From JAJFTV01 sp964426355 (GTDB lineage Bacteria > Chloroflexota > Anaerolineae > Anaerolineales > Anaerolineaceae), in contig CAYRRA010000205.1 in the NCBI GenBank assembly GCA_964426355.1, forward strand, positions 1 through 7,221: 7,221 bases of DNA, in the 5' to 3' direction. The position numbers were made by a program, and so were the translations under genes. How positions within the stretch are numbered: position 1 is the first letter of the stretch; the number at the start of each line of letters is the position of its first letter. The notes under the pieces are model-generated. The model was not told the DNA's origin and did no database searches. It saw only the letters and a list, made by a program, of their open reading frames with translations. Below are positions 6,209 to 7,221 of the stretch, in pieces.

Positions 6209-6673
6209 ATGACATTACTTGAAAATTCACCAGCACCCGATTTCACTTTGCCGGATCAAGATGGGAAAACCCATAAACTCTCAGATTACCGCGGCAAGCA
6301 AGTGCTTTTATACTTCTATCCCAAAGACAATACTTCTGGATGCACATTGGAAGCCACAAATTTTCGGGATGATTTCAGCGAATACGAGAAACAAGGGGTG
6401 ATCATCTTGGGAATAAGTCCGGATTCATCAACTTCTCACCGCAAGTTCTGCGACAAATACTCGCTCCCCTTTACACTCCTCGCAGATGAAGATCATGCCG
6501 TGTGTGAGGCTTACGGTGTTTGGGCTAAAAAGCAAATGTATGGAAAAGAGTATTACGGCGTCCTGCGCACAACCTATCTGATTGATGAGGACGGGATCAT
6601 CAAGAAAGTATTCGAGAAAGTAAAACCCGCAGAACATTCGAAAGAAGTGCTCGCTGAGCTAAAGCTCTTTTAG
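6209..6673 (+). CDS. bcp: Thioredoxin-dependent peroxiredoxin, Bcp/PrxQ family
   Basis: This 154-residue cytoplasmic thiol peroxidase reduces hydrogen peroxide and organic hydroperoxides using thioredoxin (E. coli Bcp about 156 residues). Motifs are APDFTLPDQDG (9-19), YFYPKDNTSGCTLEA (35-49) with the PxxxTxxC active site (Pro38, Thr42, peroxidatic Cys45), GISPDS (68-73) and Arg120 in GVLRTTYLID. The E. coli-type resolving Cys five residues after the peroxidatic one is absent (Thr50). Cys81 lies 36 residues downstream, the spacing known for the Cys47/Cys83 pair of Xylella PrxQ, so an intramolecular Cys45-Cys81 disulfide is likely; Cys99 is a third Cys. The gene has its own strong ribosome binding site and promoter-like region and is probably separate from the upstream operon. 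Confidence 0.95.
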   Translation: MTLLENSPAPDFTLPDQDGKTHKLSDYRGKQVLLYFYPKDNTSGCTLEATNFRDDFSEYEKQGVIILGISPDSSTSHRKFCDKYSLPFTLLADEDHAVCEAYGVWAKKQMYGKEYYGVLRTTYLIDEDGIIKKVFEKVKPAEHSKEVLAELKLF

Positions 6674-6690
6674 CAAAACTCGCCTAAATT

Positions 6691-6720
6691 CGGAAGGGAG
6701 AGGTTCTTCGCTCCCTTCCG
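6691..6720 (+). terminator. Perfect 10-bp hairpin after the peroxiredoxin gene
   Basis: CGGAAGGGAG (6691-6700) pairs perfectly with CTCCCTTCCG (6711-6720) around a 10-base loop, starting 17 bases after the stop. No T run follows on the + strand (next is CCCCTGTC), so it is not a textbook rho-independent terminator. It may terminate with help, or protect the 3' end of the mRNA. On the minus strand the stem is followed by AATTT, also weak. Confidence 0.55.
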
Positions 6721-6940
6721 CCCCTGTCATTCCTCAGGTTTGTTCGGAGATCAGTAATTTCAACACCCCACATCCTCACAAGCTTTGGTGATGGGAACAA
6801 AATCGAGTACGCAGTACTCCTTGACCCAATCATGATTCACCAATCACAGATTTCTGCAACACAACTCTCTTTTGGTAAAGCCATTACTTTTTTGGGTAAG
6901 TCAGGCGAAGTTGATCCAGCAGAACGGGAATATTTTCAAC
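6721..6940. other. Non-coding or degenerate sequence after the peroxiredoxin gene
   Basis: No confident gene, RNA or repeat is seen. A + strand frame is open from 6688 to TGA 6991-6993, but its first ATG is at 6832, leaving 53 codons without a Shine-Dalgarno. It includes IEYAVLLDPIMIHQ upstream and across that ATG. It overlaps the putative minus-strand remnant, so at most one of the two is real. Confidence 0.4.
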
Positions 6941-7221
6941 TTAATCTTGATACTTCAGGTATGCAGATGCTTCAGGGCTGCTTTCCTGGGTGAACTTTTG
7001 CTCCCAACGATAACTGATAGATTGATACAGCAGTTCAACTTCAATTGACAGTATCAATACCATATTCACCGCTAAAAACTTTTTCTGTTCCCAATCCAAT
7101 CTCTTTAAATCTGGTGACAAAGCGTACAGGAAACCTCGTCGATGGATAAAACGTGGTTTTCATTCTCCTCAAAAAGCAAACCACCATTAAACATCCAGAT
7201 GGGCTGGACATTCATTTCAAC
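6941..7221 (-). pseudogene. Possible decayed 3' part of a minus-strand gene entering from the right edge
   Basis: On the minus strand, 7159 to 6941 is a 72-codon open frame with no ATG until codon 33 (7063). It has protein-like composition, including DLKRLDWEQKKFLAVNMV, ELLYQSISYRWEQKF and a C-terminal AYLKYQD before TAA. Upstream, a different minus frame is open from the right edge (7221) to a TAA at 7105-7107 and begins VEMNVQPIWMFNGGLLFEE. The two could be one gene joined by a frameshift near the A4 run at about 7153-7157. Beyond the TAA at 6941 the same frame stays open for 18 more plausible codons (VENIPVLLDQLRLTYPKK) to 6887. I do not recognise a family. Chance open frames are a serious alternative. 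Confidence 0.25.

Noticed and set aside
6688..6993. Plus-strand open frame containing IEYAVLLDPIMIHQ and ending at TGA 6991-6993
   Set aside because: No start codon before 6832, no Shine-Dalgarno, no recognisable family, and it begins inside the hairpin; probably a chance frame or degenerate sequence.

Overview
The window is most likely from an anaerobic or facultative bacterium of the Chloroflexota (Anaerolineae-like). This is inferred from the long Thr/Pro linker after a lipoprotein signal, the moderate GC content and the pairing of a plain MoeA with a MoeA carrying a C-terminal binding domain. No rRNA or other phylogenetic marker is present, so the assignment is tentative. All confident genes are on the + strand.

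Layout. Positions 1-179 are an AT-rich leader with a plausible extended -10 promoter. Positions 180-6084 hold five genes separated by only 8, 3, 13 and 16 bases, so they read as one operon. In order they are a pteridine-reductase/FolM-like short-chain dehydrogenase, a MenA/UbiA-like membrane protein, a standard-length MoeA, a NodB-fold (polysaccharide deacetylase-like) lipoprotein, and a 658-residue MoeA with a C-terminal periplasmic-binding-protein-like domain. After a 124-base gap with a striking AT-rich double palindrome comes a separate Bcp/PrxQ peroxiredoxin gene (6209-6673) with a strong Shine-Dalgarno. It is followed by a perfect 10-bp hairpin. The last ~500 bases contain no confident gene, only fragments that may be the decayed 3' end of a minus-strand gene.

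How the genes fit together. The two MoeA proteins point to the last step of molybdenum/tungsten cofactor synthesis, insertion of the metal into molybdopterin. The first gene is related to pterin reductases, so a pterin theme is plausible but unproven. The other two members are odd. The UbiA-like protein has lost several of the Asp/Asn residues that bind Mg-prenyl diphosphate. The lipoprotein keeps the NodB fold but has lost the metal-binding residues (TFDD is TFDV, and the HxxxH histidines are Arg and Gly). Two neighbouring 'enzymes' with eroded active sites inside a cofactor operon are the most unusual aspect of the window. They may have become binding, scaffold or envelope-sensing proteins. 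The peroxiredoxin looks independently regulated.
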